Shown in pieces: positions 45,595 through 55,849 of a stretch of 64,000 bases of DNA. The notes below the pieces were generated by a model. The model was not told where the DNA came from. It made no database searches and saw nothing but the letters and a program-made list of their open reading frames with translations. Made by a program: the position numbers and the translations under genes. Origin of the DNA: Dasypus novemcinctus (taxonomy: Eukaryota; Chordata; Mammalia; Cingulata; Dasypodidae); contig NC_080702.1 in the NCBI RefSeq assembly GCF_030445035.2, positions 26,113,652 through 26,177,651 on the forward strand, read 5' to 3'. The number at the start of each line of letters is the position of its first letter. Within the stretch, counting starts at the first letter, position 1.

Positions 45595-46639
45595 GGCTGA
45601 GAAAAACGTTGCGCTGAGCGGCAGTCGCGGGCCCAGTGATACCCTTTACCACAGCACGGGCATGGCGTGGGGGGACCTCTTGGTCTGTGCAGTGCTACGG
45701 CAGGGTGGGGAGCTGCCGGTTGAGGGCACTCGCGAACAAAATGACCGGGCTGACCGCATCGAAAGCAGGCAGAAGTGGAGGCAGATGAGACAGCCATGGC
45801 GGAAGCGAAGGCAGCAGTAAGTGCTTTAGTCTGTGGGTCAATGTCTCGACAAGCTAGGACCCATTCGTGCATCGGCTTATCGCGGATAGGAAGGATGACA
45901 GCTCGGAAGGGTGCGAGGCACCCATCAAGAATAAGTTCTTTTGCTAACGCAAACTGAGCGTCTTCGTTAGTAATTTTACGTTGGCATGCTTCGATAACGC
46001 GGGCAACAAATGCCGGAAAGGTTTCTTGCGAGTCCTGAAGCATTTGCTTCAGCATTACTTGGTGGCTTGTTTGGTGGAAATCAAAGAAAATGACCGCTGA
46101 ACGAGAACTTTCACTCGGTGCCAAAACCCTGGGTCTATGTCTACATAGGAACAAGGGTCAGCATAGTTGTTAACCCCTGTGTAGGCATCAGCTGGATCTT
46201 GGACACCTGCTCGAACATTTTCCACTACTTGTTGATCAACAGCCACTTGATAGTGAGCGCGCCATTCAAGGAACTGGCCTGGCTGAAGGATGGAATGGGC
46301 TAGAGAGATCCAATCATAAGGAAGAACAAGCTGAACCCCTAACTCTTCTATTAGTTGTTGAGCATATGGGCTATCAATGCCGTCTTCTTTAATGGCTTTG
46401 CGAAGAGTTTTAACTTCTTCTGCTGTGAAGGGAAGCCAAGTCTGAGGGCGTTGCTGCATGGGCAGCGGGTTGAGCGGGTATAGCTGGGGGGCGGGAGAAT
46501 GTGCTTCGCTAGAAGCAGGTGGGGGGCTGCTGCCATACGGTGGTGGCGAGGGACGAACGGTAGCGGGAAACAGATGAGAGAATGATGGCTTAGCAGCGTC
46601 AAGGCGGCAACAAACTGGCGGCGGGATATTTTTGGGTTC

Positions 46640-46838
46640 TGGACAAGATGGCGGAGTGGCTACATCACTTCCGGGCGCCTGCCAAGATGGCGGTGTATTT
46701 ACGTCATTTCCGGGCGCCGGCCAAGATGACGGCGAAATCACGTCATTTCCGGGTGCCGGCCAAGATGGCGGCGAAGTCGCGTCATTTCCGGGCGCCGGCC
46801 AAGATGGCGGCTGCATTATTTCCGGGGCAGGGCCGGAA
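46640..46838 (+). repeat. 39-bp tandem repeat in gag with YY1/ETS-like motifs
   Basis: CAAGATGGCGG or a near copy starts at 46644, 46683, 46722, 46761 and 46800, exactly 39 bases apart. Each unit also carries a CATTTCCGG or CACTTCCGG ETS-type core, and the middle ones an ACGTCA half-CRE. On minus the units encode PPSWPAPGND-type 13-residue repeats. The motifs read on the strand opposite to gag. Confidence 0.93.
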
Positions 46839-47425
46839 GATGATGGGACAGGGAGGGGCGGGTAAAGGTGAGAGGAAGCGCCTTTGTTCCCGCCGGCGGG
46901 CTCGGATATAGGTGAAGAAGAAGCCGGAAGTGCGCCATTTTGGGCAGAGGTGGAAGAAGAGGGAGAAAGTCCGCTATTTTGAGGAGCTACTGAAGCGGCT
47001 TCTGCGGGTCGTGGGGAGCGCGGGCGGGGAGGTTCACGCTCGAGAGCGGCGGCGAGCTGGTCAGACAGAGAATTTGTGTCACCAGGACCATCGGGCTCAT
47101 AGTCATTGGGTTGCTTAACCGATTTGTCTCGGATGGCTTCTGACGGCGCACCAAGGAGACAGGCGCGTATGGCTACTAGAGCAGGCAGCAGGCCGGGCGG
47201 AAAAGACCGCTTTTCATGCTCTATGGCGGAGGTGACTCGATCTATGAGTCGAGAGTATGTGTCTGGGCTCCAGAGCTGGCAGGTGGCGAGCCACGGATTA
47301 AAAGGGAGTAGCAGGTCCCAGTATTTTTGGAGCTGTTTCAGGGAAACGCGGACTCCATTGGTATCAAGCAGGGCGGCTAAAAGCCGAACCTGAGGGGTAT
47401 GGTGTGAGGAGAGAGAGGCGCCCAT

Positions 47426-47536
47426 AGTGGGAGAAGAAAAGACGGCGATGGGGTCCCTACCTGGAGAGCTGAAATGGTCGCCTGTAGACAGCAGCAGCAG
47501 CAGCAGAGAGGGGCCGGAGGGCGGTGGAAGGAAAGG
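47426..47536 (-). promoter_or_regulatory. ERV leader with candidate 5' splice donor
   Basis: The short leader (about 110 nt) lies between the primer site and gag. CCAG|GTAGGG with GT at 47460-47459 is a good donor for a spliced env mRNA. A (CAG)n run lies at about 47497-47513. No packaging structure was identified by eye. Confidence 0.55.
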
Positions 47537-47554
47537 ATCCTGGGCGAGCCCCCA
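47537..47554 (-). other. primer binding site, tRNA-Pro-like
   Basis: On minus, TGGGGGCTCGCCCAGGAT begins two bases after the 5' LTR. It matches the 3' end complement of tRNA-Pro at 16 of 18 positions by my count. tRNA-Pro is usual in gammaretroviruses, whereas type D viruses use tRNA-Lys, another mixed feature of this provirus. Confidence 0.8.
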
Positions 47555-47556
47555 AC

Positions 47557-47922
47557 TGTGGGCTTGCTATTTTAAGCTTGCTACTTTGAGTTAGCAACCC
47601 ACGAGGACCGGGCGGGCTTCCACGGCTCGGCGGTGAGCCCCTAGGCCAGCGCGTAGGCCTAGGTTCTCCAGGTGTGGGGGACGCGCGGTAAAAACCACGG
47701 AGACAGCCTGTGAGAGTGAGCTAGTCCACTTTATTGCAGAAATACACTTGATTATATAAGGTCGGGTCAAGGGAGGGGTAGGAACGGGGGCAGATGGACT
47801 ACGGGGCGGTAGTGGATAGGCGGAGCTGTGCAGGCAGCTATGAGGTAGGCGGTGAAGGATAGCAACGGCTGGAAAAGGGAGATAACAAAGGCTAGGAGGA
47901 GGGGTGAAGGGAGGCAGCAACA
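47557..47922 (-). repeat. ERV 5' LTR (promoter)
   Basis: A 366-bp copy of the LTR at 39121-39486, with TATA-like sequence at 47750-47759 and AATAAA at 47730-47735 (minus). Differences from the 3' LTR are at 47738, 47792, 47808 and 47835. As the 5' LTR it would drive minus-strand transcription. Confidence 0.95.
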
Positions 47923-48837
47923 AATGTTCAATAAGATTAAGTGCTAATTTTTCATCAGAAACCATAGAGAAAACAAGGCAGCAGTATGATATATTTAATA
48001 TACTGAAAGAGGAAAATTGCCAGTGAAGAATCTTATATCCAGCAAACCTGTCTTTTAAAAATGAGAATGAGTTTAAAATATTCACAGATAAACAGAAAAT
48101 GAAAGAGTTTGTAACCAAGAGACCAGCTTTGCAGGAAACACTGAAGAGAGTACTGTAGCCTGATAAGAAAAGACAAGAGAGAGAGGCTTGGAGGAAAGTC
48201 TAAAAACAAAGATTTTATCAGTAAAAGTGTAAAAAGAGTGGTGAAAATAAGATATGACAGGAAAAACCCAAAGGTCAAAATGGGTGAAGAACTGCCTTTA
48301 CAGTAACAACATTGAATATTAATGGATTAAACTCCCCAATCAAAATACAAAGACTGGTGGATGAATAAGAAAATATGGGCCATTTATATGCAATCTACAA
48401 AAGACTCAAGTCAGACCCAAGGATACAAATAGATTGAAAGGGGGTGGATGGAAAAAAGATATTCCCGACATGCGGTAACAACAACAAAAAAAAGCTGGAG
48501 TAGCTATACTTATATAAGATGAAATAGACTTTAAAAGCAAAGTTGTTATTAGATGCAAGGAAGGATATTATATATTAATAAAAGGGAAATTAACCAGGAA
48601 GAAATAACAGACATAAATGTATATGCACCTGTCCAGGATGCCTTAAACTACATGGGGTAAAAACTGGCAAAACTGAAGGGAGAAATAGACATCTCTACAA
48701 TAATACTTGGAGACTTGAATACACCACTCTCATCATTGGATAGAACATGTGGGCAGAGAATCAATAAAGAAACAGAAAGCTTGAATAATATGATAAATGA
48801 ACTAGACATAATAGACATATACAGAACATTGTACCCT
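47923..48837 (+). pseudogene. L1 copy C, ORF1 end and ORF2 start
   Basis: After the target duplication AATGTT the ORF1 C-terminal region resumes (text like 'ttaagtgctaatttttcatc', matching 26243-26270) to about 48203. An ORF2-like start follows near 48280 and the endonuclease region runs to 48837 (a GDLNTPLSSLD-like motif near 48710). It carries numerous stops. Confidence 0.82.
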
Positions 48838-49560
48838 GTGGCAGTTTGATATTATTTATGAATTCCAAAAAGAGATATTGATTATATTTGTAAACTGGTC
48901 AGTTCCTTTGAACATGATACCCTTTGATCATATTAAATTCAAAGGTTATGTTTACTTGATTAAATTAAGATTAGGACTTCGATTTAGCCACATCAGTAGG
49001 GCATTGAGTCCCTCCTCCCTTGGTGGGTGGACACTCACACAGAGAAGAACACAGAGGATTAGAGACCGCTCATTAGACACAGCAGAGGTTTGGGAAGAGA
49101 GATGAGCCTGATAGTCTAAGCTGACCTTGTGAAGAGAACAGAGTAGCTGTGTCCAGAAAGAAACAAGCCCTGGGGACAGAGACTACTCTTATGCCAGCTG
49201 CAGCTGAGACAGGAAGAAGCCGGGATCATCTTGCATCAGACGCCCAACATCTTGCATCAACAGGTGGACACAGACTTTGGATGAGGAAAAAAACTTTTTA
49301 TAGTACCTTGAGTTGCACTCTTTAGGGCTTTTATAAAGAGTATTTATTTGGGGTAGTAACTTACAGTCACAAGGCCCTTGATTCTTTCTAGACACAGCTG
49401 CTCTGTTCTCTTCACAAGGTCAGCTTAGACTATCAAGCTCATCTCTCTTCCCAAACCTCTGCTGTGTCTAATGACCTGTTTCTAATCCTCTGTGTTCTCC
49501 TGTGTGAGTGTCTGCCCACCAAGGGGACAGGGACAGGAAGGAATGCTACTAAATTCATTC
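48838..49560 (+). mobile_element. fold-back (inverted dimer) of the 8-bp-TSD element
   Basis: 48838-49010 is the reverse complement of the 3' end of the element family at 19567-20125 and 54755-55290. From about 49310 the same family reads forward (TTATTTGGGGTAGTAACTTA). Arms at about 49018-49163 and 49382-49525 are inverted repeats of ~145 bp with roughly 94% identity by eye, around a ~218-bp spacer. The flanking L1 ORF2 text jumps by about 950 bases across the insertion, so a deletion accompanied it. Confidence 0.8.
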
Positions 49561-49589
49561 TAGGAAGCCAACATCACCCTACCGAAGCA

Positions 49590-50165
49590 GGCTAATAAGA
49601 TAGGAAATCAATAGACGGATCTGGAACCTGGCAGAAAGTCCACGTGGACATCAGTAACCCCCAAGATCCTGCTGTCCAGAACAAAGACTTCTTCTGGAAG
49701 CAAAGAAAATGCCTGGATATTCCCCAAGGACTTTGTCATTGGGTCCTCACTAGGGGATTAATAGGTGGGGTGATCAATCAAAACAGAAAACAGCGGACTC
49801 CTCCCCTGCCACTAGCAAAGGAGTGGAATAATTAATATTTATAAAGCAGATCATGAGGCGTGCGCTCAGTTCTCTTGCCGTTGGACCCATTCCTGCTCTC
49901 TGTGTACCACTCTAGCTATTTTTCCTCTGCCATGTGGCCACGCCAAGTAAACCTGGGGATTTATAGCCTATAACGGGGAATTGTAGCCTATAAATCAGCC
50001 TGCTTTATCACTTTTCACTCGCTTCCTCTCTACCTGGCACTCCTGATCTGTTCTTTTCTCCATTTCTCTTCCCTCCCTACCTGAATAAGTTACTGACCTA
50101 AATCACCTGACGTGCTCTTGAAATTCATTTCTCCAGCATAATCAAAGAACCTAAACGAAATCCGG
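49590..50165 (+). mobile_element. ERV fragment (3' internal plus LTR-like)
   Basis: 49610-49690 shares text with 63440-63545 at the 3' internal end of the right-hand LTR element (both contain 'ctgctgtccaga' after a 'ggatctg.aacctg' phrase). The rest looks like a diverged LTR with AATATTTATAAAGC near 49830. It splits the ORF2 of L1 copy C (CACCCTACC before, CACCACTACC after). No coding sequence is seen. Confidence 0.55.
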
Positions 50166-52375
50166 TAACACCACTACCAAAGCCAGTAAAGATACTACGA
50201 AAAAAGCAAATCACAGGCCCAATTCCCTAATGAATATAGATACAAAAATCCTCACCAAAATACCCACTGATTGAATCCCACAACACATTAAAGGAATTGT
50301 TCATCATGATTAAGTGGGTTTTATCCCAGGCATGCAAGGGTGGCTCAACACAAGAAAATCAGTCAGGGTAATACATCACATTAATAAATCAAAGAAAAAA
50401 ATTACATGATCATCTCAATTGATAAACAAAAGGCATCTAACAAAATTCAGTATCCTTTCTTGATTAAAACACTTCAAAAGGTAGGAATTGAAGGAAACAT
50501 TCTCAACAAGATAAAAAGCATATAATAAAAAAAATAACCCACAGCTAACATTGTACTCAATTGTAAAAACGTGAAAACTTTCCCTCTGAGATCAAGAACA
50601 AGACAAAAATGTCCACTGTCACAGCTATTGTTCAATATAGTGCTAGAAGTTCTAGCTTAAAAGGCATCCAAATTGGAAAGGAAGAAGTAAAACTTTCATT
50701 ATTTCTAGGTGATATGATCCTATACCTAGAAAATCTACAACAAAGCTACTAGAGCTAATAAGGTCAGCAGAATGGCAGGATACATGATTAATACCCAAAA
50801 ATCAGTAGTGTTTCTACACACTAATAATGAGCAATCTGAGAAGAAAGTCAGGGGGGGAAATTCCATTTACAATAGCAAGTAAAAGAATCAAATTTTTAGG
50901 AATAAGCTTAACCAAGTATGTAAAAGACCTATATTCAGAAAACTACAATGTGTTGCTACAAGAAGTCAAAGAAGAGAAGAAAAAACATTTGCATTCATGG
51001 ATTAGAAGACCAAGAATCATTGAGATGTCAATTCTACCCAAACTGATATACAAATTAAATGCAATTCAGATAAAAATTCCAACAGCCTTTTTTAAAGAAA
51101 TGGAAAAACCAATTATCAAATTTATTTGGAAGGGTAAGGGGCCCCAAATAGGCAAAAACATCTTAAAAAGGAAAAACGAAGTTGGAGGACTCTTACTACT
51201 GGATTTTAAATCCTATTATCTAGCTACTGTGGTCAAAACAGCTTGTTACTGGCATAGAGATAGACATATCCACCAATGGAACTGAATTGATGGTTCAGAA
51301 ACAGATCCTCACACCTGCAGTCAAGTGATTTTTGATAAGGCTGTCAAGGCCACCCAGATAGGTCAGAACAGTCTATTCAATGAATGGTGCTGGGAGAACC
51401 AGACATCCACAGCTAAAAGAGGACACTTACCTCACACCTTATACAAAAATTAACTCATAATGGATCAAAGACCTAAATATCACAGCTAGAACCATAAAAC
51501 TCATACAAGAAAATGTAGGGAAATATCTTTAAGACCTGGTGGTAGGTGGTAGTTTCTTAAACGTTACACCCAAAGCAAGTACAATAAAAGAAAAAATGGA
51601 TAAATGGGACCTCCTCAAACTTAAACAATTTTGTACTTCAAAGGACTTAATGTGAAAAGGCAACCTACTCAATGAGGGAATACATTTGGAAACCACATAG
51701 CTGGTAAGGGTTTAATTTCCATTCTATACAAAGAGATTATACAACTCAACAATAAAAGGACAAGCAGCGGCGGACTTGGCCCAGTGGTTAGGGCGCCCAT
51801 CTACCACATGGGAGGTCTGCGGTTCAAACCCCAGGCCTCCTTGACCCGTGAGGAGCTGGCCCGTGCACAGTGCTGACGCATGCAAGGAGTACCCTGCCAT
51901 GCAGGGGTGTCCGTCATGTAGGGGAGCCCCACACGCAAGGAGTGTGCCCCATAAGGACAGCTGCCCAGCACGAGAGAAAGTGCAGCCTGCCCAAGAATGG
52001 CGCCGCCCGCATGGAGAGCTGACACAAGATGACGCAACCAAAAGAAACACAGATTCCCGTGCCACTAACAACAACAGAAGTGGACAAAGAAGACACAGCA
52101 AATAGACACAGAGAACAGACTACTGGGGTGGAGGGGGATGGGAGAGAAATAAATAAAATAAATCTTTAAATAAATAAATAAATAAATAAAAGGACAAGAA
52201 ATCCAACTAAAGAATGGGCAAAAACTTAGACATTTTTTCCAAAGAGGAAACACAAATGGCAAAAAAAAGCACATGAAAAAATATTCAACATGACGAGCTA
52301 TTAGGAAAATGCAAATCAAAATGACAATGAGATATCATCTCATATAGCACAGAAAGGCCATTATTTTAAAAAAAT
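50166..52375 (+). pseudogene. L1 copy C, ORF2 remainder
   Basis: The ORF2 reverse transcriptase and C-terminal regions are heavily decayed. The longest frame (50827-51285, 152 codons) covers the segment after FADD, with '[20 protein letters not shown]' and '[20 protein letters not shown]'. The FADD site itself is replaced near 50702 (reads like FLGDMILYL). A SINE at 51765-52184 interrupts it; text resumes at 52199. Confidence 0.85.
51765..52184 (+). mobile_element. DAS-type SINE, second head type
   Basis: GGACTTGGCCCAGTGGTTAG with GGTTCAAACCC begins the element. AATAAAAGGACAAG at 51751-51764 and 52185-52198 is an exact 14-bp target-site duplication. The low divergence from 10575-10982 suggests a fairly young insertion. 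Confidence 0.93.
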
Positions 52376-53165
52376 ATTTTTAAGATGACAATAGATGACA
52401 ATATTATCCAAGGTAATATATATATAAATGCAATCCCTATCAAAATGCCAGTAATGTTTGTTTGCAGGAATAGAAAAACATACTAAAATTCATTCAGAAC
52501 TTCAAGGGACCTCAAACAACCAAAACTATCTTGAAAAAGATCAAAGTTAGGGGATTCATATCTCTAGATTTAAAACTTAACACAAACTACAGTCATCAAA
52601 ACAGCGATGTATTGGCACAAGGATAGACTTAGAGACCACTGAAATAAGAGAGCCCAGAAATAAACCCTCACATATATGGTGAATTGATTTTGACAAGGGT
52701 ACCGATGGGGAAAGAATAGTCTCCTTAACAAATTGTGCTTGGAAAAACTAAATACCACATGTAAAAGAATGATTTTCAACCCTTCCTCACACCATATACA
52801 AAAATTAAGCCAGGGCAAATAGATGCAGCTGAAGCAGTCATATGCCCACCTCCCACATTCAGGAGGTCCTGAATTTGACTTCCAGGGCCTCCTAAAGAAA
52901 ACACCCAATAAGCAGACAACGAACAAAAAAGCAAAATGAGCAGACAACCAGCAAAAACAAACACGCAAACAGACAAGGGAGCCAACTGGGGAGCAGATTA
53001 AAAAAAAAAAACTCAAAAACCAAAGACCTATATTTAAGAGCTAAAGTTACAAGAAGGTCTTAGAAGAAAACATGGGGGTAAATATTCATGATCTTGGATT
53101 TAAACACAGACAACAACAAAAATAAATGTACTTCACCAAAATTTAAAACGTTATAAAAGAAACCC
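52376..53165 (+). pseudogene. old L1 ORF2-like remnants
   Basis: 52430-52800 and 53020-53160 are similar to ORF2 RT-to-C-terminal text of old mammalian L1s (for example 'caaaacagcgatgtattggca' and 'gacctatatttaagagctaa'). Frames are fully broken. A SINE lies between the two parts. Confidence 0.65.
52803..53020 (+). mobile_element. old tRNA-derived SINE
   Basis: The head AATAGATGCAGCTGAAGCAG, the B-box-like GAATTTGACTTCC, a short body rich in GCAGACAAC repeats and an A-rich tail (52998-53011) are present. It is more diverged than the other SINEs. Confidence 0.7.
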
Positions 53166-53350
53166 TACACTACCATGAGGGGGTGAGTTTTGACCCCTGT
53201 TCGGTTCCAGCATGGGTCCTGATGGTTTTCCCTTTTAACATCCCTCCCAACAGACTCCTGCTTCAAAGAGGTTATTGTCTAAGTGGGGCAGTTTGAATGA
53301 AGCTCCATACATCTATGAAAAAGTGTGGCATATTCCTTCTGCTGAGACAT

Positions 53351-54030
53351 CTATAGGTGACCCACAGATTCCTCTTTCTTAGATGCATGTTTTAAATACT
53401 GTTTTCCTGCAGACATCTGAGTAAGCAGACGAAATTTGTTGTCCTGAAGTACATAGATGCCCTGATGATTTGTCCTTAGATTGTCAATCTGTTTCTTGAA
53501 TACTGTAGTCCAAAAATCTTTACAAATGAACTTCATGACATCTAACTCATCCTTGAATCTTGCAGTATCTTTTGTAAACCTTTCTATCAATCCTTGTCCC
53601 ACTCGAAACCCCATGTTTTCCAGCTTAGTAATACATCGTCCATTTTCCACCTCCCCTTGCTCCGCCGACTTGTATACTCCAGACACCATCTCGTTATGAA
53701 CAAGCAGAAACAACGCCTCATCCTCCATTTCCTCCTTATTCTTCAAAGCTCCGGGTTTCTGCTACCTTTAGGGTCGAGCCGGTTGCCCGGTTTCGCTACT
53801 GAGTGACTCGGCCAGCACCGCTGCTCCCTCTGGCCCGGGCGTACCTTTAGTTGCTAGGAGACCTAGAAATTTACACAGCTTCGGAAACGCGGGTGTGGGA
53901 GTGGCCGGGGTACTGGAGCTAACCCACCCCAGGGAACCACCCAGCCCTCAAGCAGCAGGAGATTCTGACCACAGAAGGAGCCAAACCAAGCGAGAAGAGC
54001 CCCGGGTCGGCCCCTGGGCGGGGGCGGGGA
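53351..54030 (-). pseudogene. TRAPPC6B: processed copy of TRAPPC6B (TRAPP complex subunit 6B)
   Basis: TRAPPC6B is a small core subunit of the TRAPP vesicle-tethering complexes. An uninterrupted minus frame from an ATG at 53728 encodes 'ALFLLVHNEMVSGVYKSAEQ', 'ENMGFRVGQGLIERFTKDTA' and 'QGIYVLQDNKFRLLTQM', almost identical to the mammalian protein as I know it, across several exons without introns. It is therefore a retrocopy. After HASK (about residue 117, coordinate 53378) the text departs from the normal C-terminus and stops 8 residues later, where the normal protein has about 40 more. Upstream GC-rich DNA (53729-54030) may be the 5' UTR. No poly-A is seen at the 3' side: 53166-53350 is unassigned sequence. 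Confidence 0.88.
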
Positions 54031-54089
54031 AGTCTCTCCAATGTATTTTTAATTTCATTTATTGCACCTGTGTCATTGTCATAAGATCT

Positions 54090-54672
54090 ATTTTCAGCTC
54101 CTACACTTTGACTTATTGGACTTACTCCACTCAGCTAACATGGAGTTGAAGAAGGTCAACCACCACAACATGGAGCCTAGAGTGTCTACAACTAGAAGCG
54201 GGAAGAGTGCATCCAGTACCCATGTGGAATCTAAGCCCTCACTTGACATAGATGTGCAATGGACACAACCAATCCAATGTCCACAGAGAAAATGTGGAAT
54301 GGGTGTGGGAACGGTAGCCATGGGGGCTGCTGGGTGTGGGGAACGGGAGGAAGAGATGAGATGTGGAGGCGTTTTCAGGACGTGGAGTTGTCCTGGATAG
54401 TGCTTCACGGACAATTACGGGACACTGTAGATCCCCCCAGGGCCCACTGGATGGAACGTGAGAGAGTCTGGGCTATGATGTGGACCATTGACTATGGGGT
54501 GCAGTGATGCTCAGAGATGAACTTACCAGGTGCAATGGATGTATCACGATGATGGGAGAGAGTGTTGCTGTGGGGGGAGTGGGGGGCGGGGGCGGTGGGG
54601 TTGAATGGGACCTCATATATTTTTTTAATGTAATTAAAAAATAATAATAATAATAAATAAATTTTTTTTAAA
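54090..54672 (+). mobile_element. L1 3'-end fragment
   Basis: It matches the last ~580 bases of the young L1 3' UTR (compare 32630-33190), including the terminal G-rich block (54570-54605), and ends in an AATAATAATAATAAATAAA tail. It is a 5'-truncated insertion next to the TRAPPC6B retrocopy. The 112-codon frame here is UTR. Confidence 0.85.
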
Positions 54673-54754
54673 AATCTATTTTTATGTGTATGCTTTCAAA
54701 TTCTTCTTTGTGCTTATCCAGTGTTTTCTTAATATCCTTAATCTCTTTAGCCAT

Positions 54755-55290
54755 CTGTATTAGTCAGTCAAAGGGGGTGCTGATGCAAAATACCAGAAAT
54801 TGGTTGGTTTTTGTAAAGGGTATTTATTTGGGGTAGGAGCTTACAGATACTAGGCCATAAAGCATAAGCTGCTTCCCTCACCAAAGTCTATTTCCATGTG
54901 TTGGAGCAAGATGGCTGCTGATGTCTGCAAGGGTTCAGGCTTCCTGGGTCCCTCCCTTTCAGGGTCTTGCTTCTCACTGGGTTCACGGGTCTTCTCTTTT
55001 CAGGGCTTGCTTCTCTTTCCTCTGTGAGCTTACTTCCTGGGTCTCCAGCTTAAGGCCTCAGCATCAAACTCCAACATCAAAACTCCAACATCAAAAACCC
55101 TCAACTCTGTCCTTTGCCATGCCTTTTATCTGTGATGCCCTACTGGCACAAGAGGTTTACATGATTACTTAAACAAGGAAATCTATGAATCCAATATAAT
55201 CTAATATGCCCAGAGGAAAAGATCAGTTTACAAACATAATACAATATTTCTTTTTGGAATTCATAACTATATCAAGCTGCTATACCAGCT
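54755..55290 (+). mobile_element. unclassified element, second copy
   Basis: It starts TGTATTAGTCAGTCAAAGGG and ends near GGAATTCATAACTATATCAA, closely similar to 19567-20125. The body holds the shared phrase GGAGCAAGATGGCTGCTGAT. The flanks (CCATCT before, CCAGCT after) are a degraded duplication. No coding capacity is seen. Confidence 0.72.
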
Positions 55291-55849
55291 CATTGAATTT
55301 ATTAAGGAGATTTGTTTGAACATCTATTATTAGTTGTCTCTACTATGTCATCTGGAGGCTTATCTTGTATCTTTAACTGAGCCATATCTTCTTGTTTCTT
55401 GGTGTGGGTTATAATTTTTTGTTGATGTCTTAGAATCTGGCTTACTAGATGTATTTATTCTGGGTGCAGTTCTTCTCTTTATTTTAGGGCATCCTGCCTT
55501 TTCTCCCTTGCTGGTTGCGTAGTAGGAGCCAAGCATGTAGTTGGTGCTATAAGCTGTGGAGGCTCAAGCTGCCCTCATTGCCCCAGGGACCAATGAAGGT
55601 CCTCCCAATTTTCTCCTTTGTCAGTGGTAGGGAGAGAGCCACAGCCATGTGTAATAATCCAAATTGTCTAGGCCTAGACTGTAGTTGCCCAGAGAGACTG
55701 ATGAAGTTTCTCTGTCTGGGGCAGGGATGGAGCTGCAGGTGTGGGCAGCAATCTACGCAGTGCAGATCCAAGATGACCGCAGTTGCCCTGGTAGACTTCC
55801 AATTATTCAGTCTGTGCCAGCCAAAGGTACCTACAGTTACCTGTATAGG

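Larger units (their letters stand above)
45525..47425 (-). pseudogene. gag (one frame change in capsid)
   Basis: Gag assembles the particle. The ATG at 47425 gives MGAS, with Gly2 for myristoylation, and a betaretrovirus-like matrix domain (1-~110). A proline-rich region has five 13-residue repeats (~206-263) and a PPPY late-domain motif (294-297). The capsid starts near residue 325. Around 46105-46130 (capsid, ~residue 438) the frame changes; the first frame stops at 46055. The second frame carries the major homology region ([14 protein letters not shown]) and two CCHC zinc knuckles ([14 protein letters not shown] and [14 protein letters not shown]), and ends at TAA 45525-45527. The protein is about 640 residues over both frames. 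The single lesion suggests recent inactivation or an assembly error. Confidence 0.92.
39121..47922 (-). mobile_element. chimeric beta/gamma-type endogenous retrovirus, near-complete provirus
   Basis: This is an 8.8-kb minus-strand provirus: 5' LTR (47557-47922), primer site, gag, pro, pol, env, polypurine tract and 3' LTR (39121-39486), flanked by AATGTT duplications (39115-39120 and 47923-47928). gag, protease and polymerase have betaretrovirus-like features (myristoylated MA, PPPY, MHR, two CCHC boxes, a gag-pro slippery site). env has the CWLC and CX6CC motifs of gamma- and type D viruses. LTRs differ at 4 of 366 sites, pointing to a recent insertion. gag and pol carry three frame changes and one stop; env is open. 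The insertion sits in the ORF1 of L1 copy C, in the opposite orientation. Confidence 0.95.

Noticed and set aside
46105-46130. Frame change in gag considered as a programmed frameshift
   Set aside because: It lies inside the capsid domain, no slippery heptamer is in phase there and the zero frame ends shortly after in unrelated residues; more likely a mutation or sequence error.
46648-46911. Plus-strand frames of 77-87 codons across the 39-bp repeats
   Set aside because: Period 39 keeps the antisense frames open automatically; no independent evidence of a protein.
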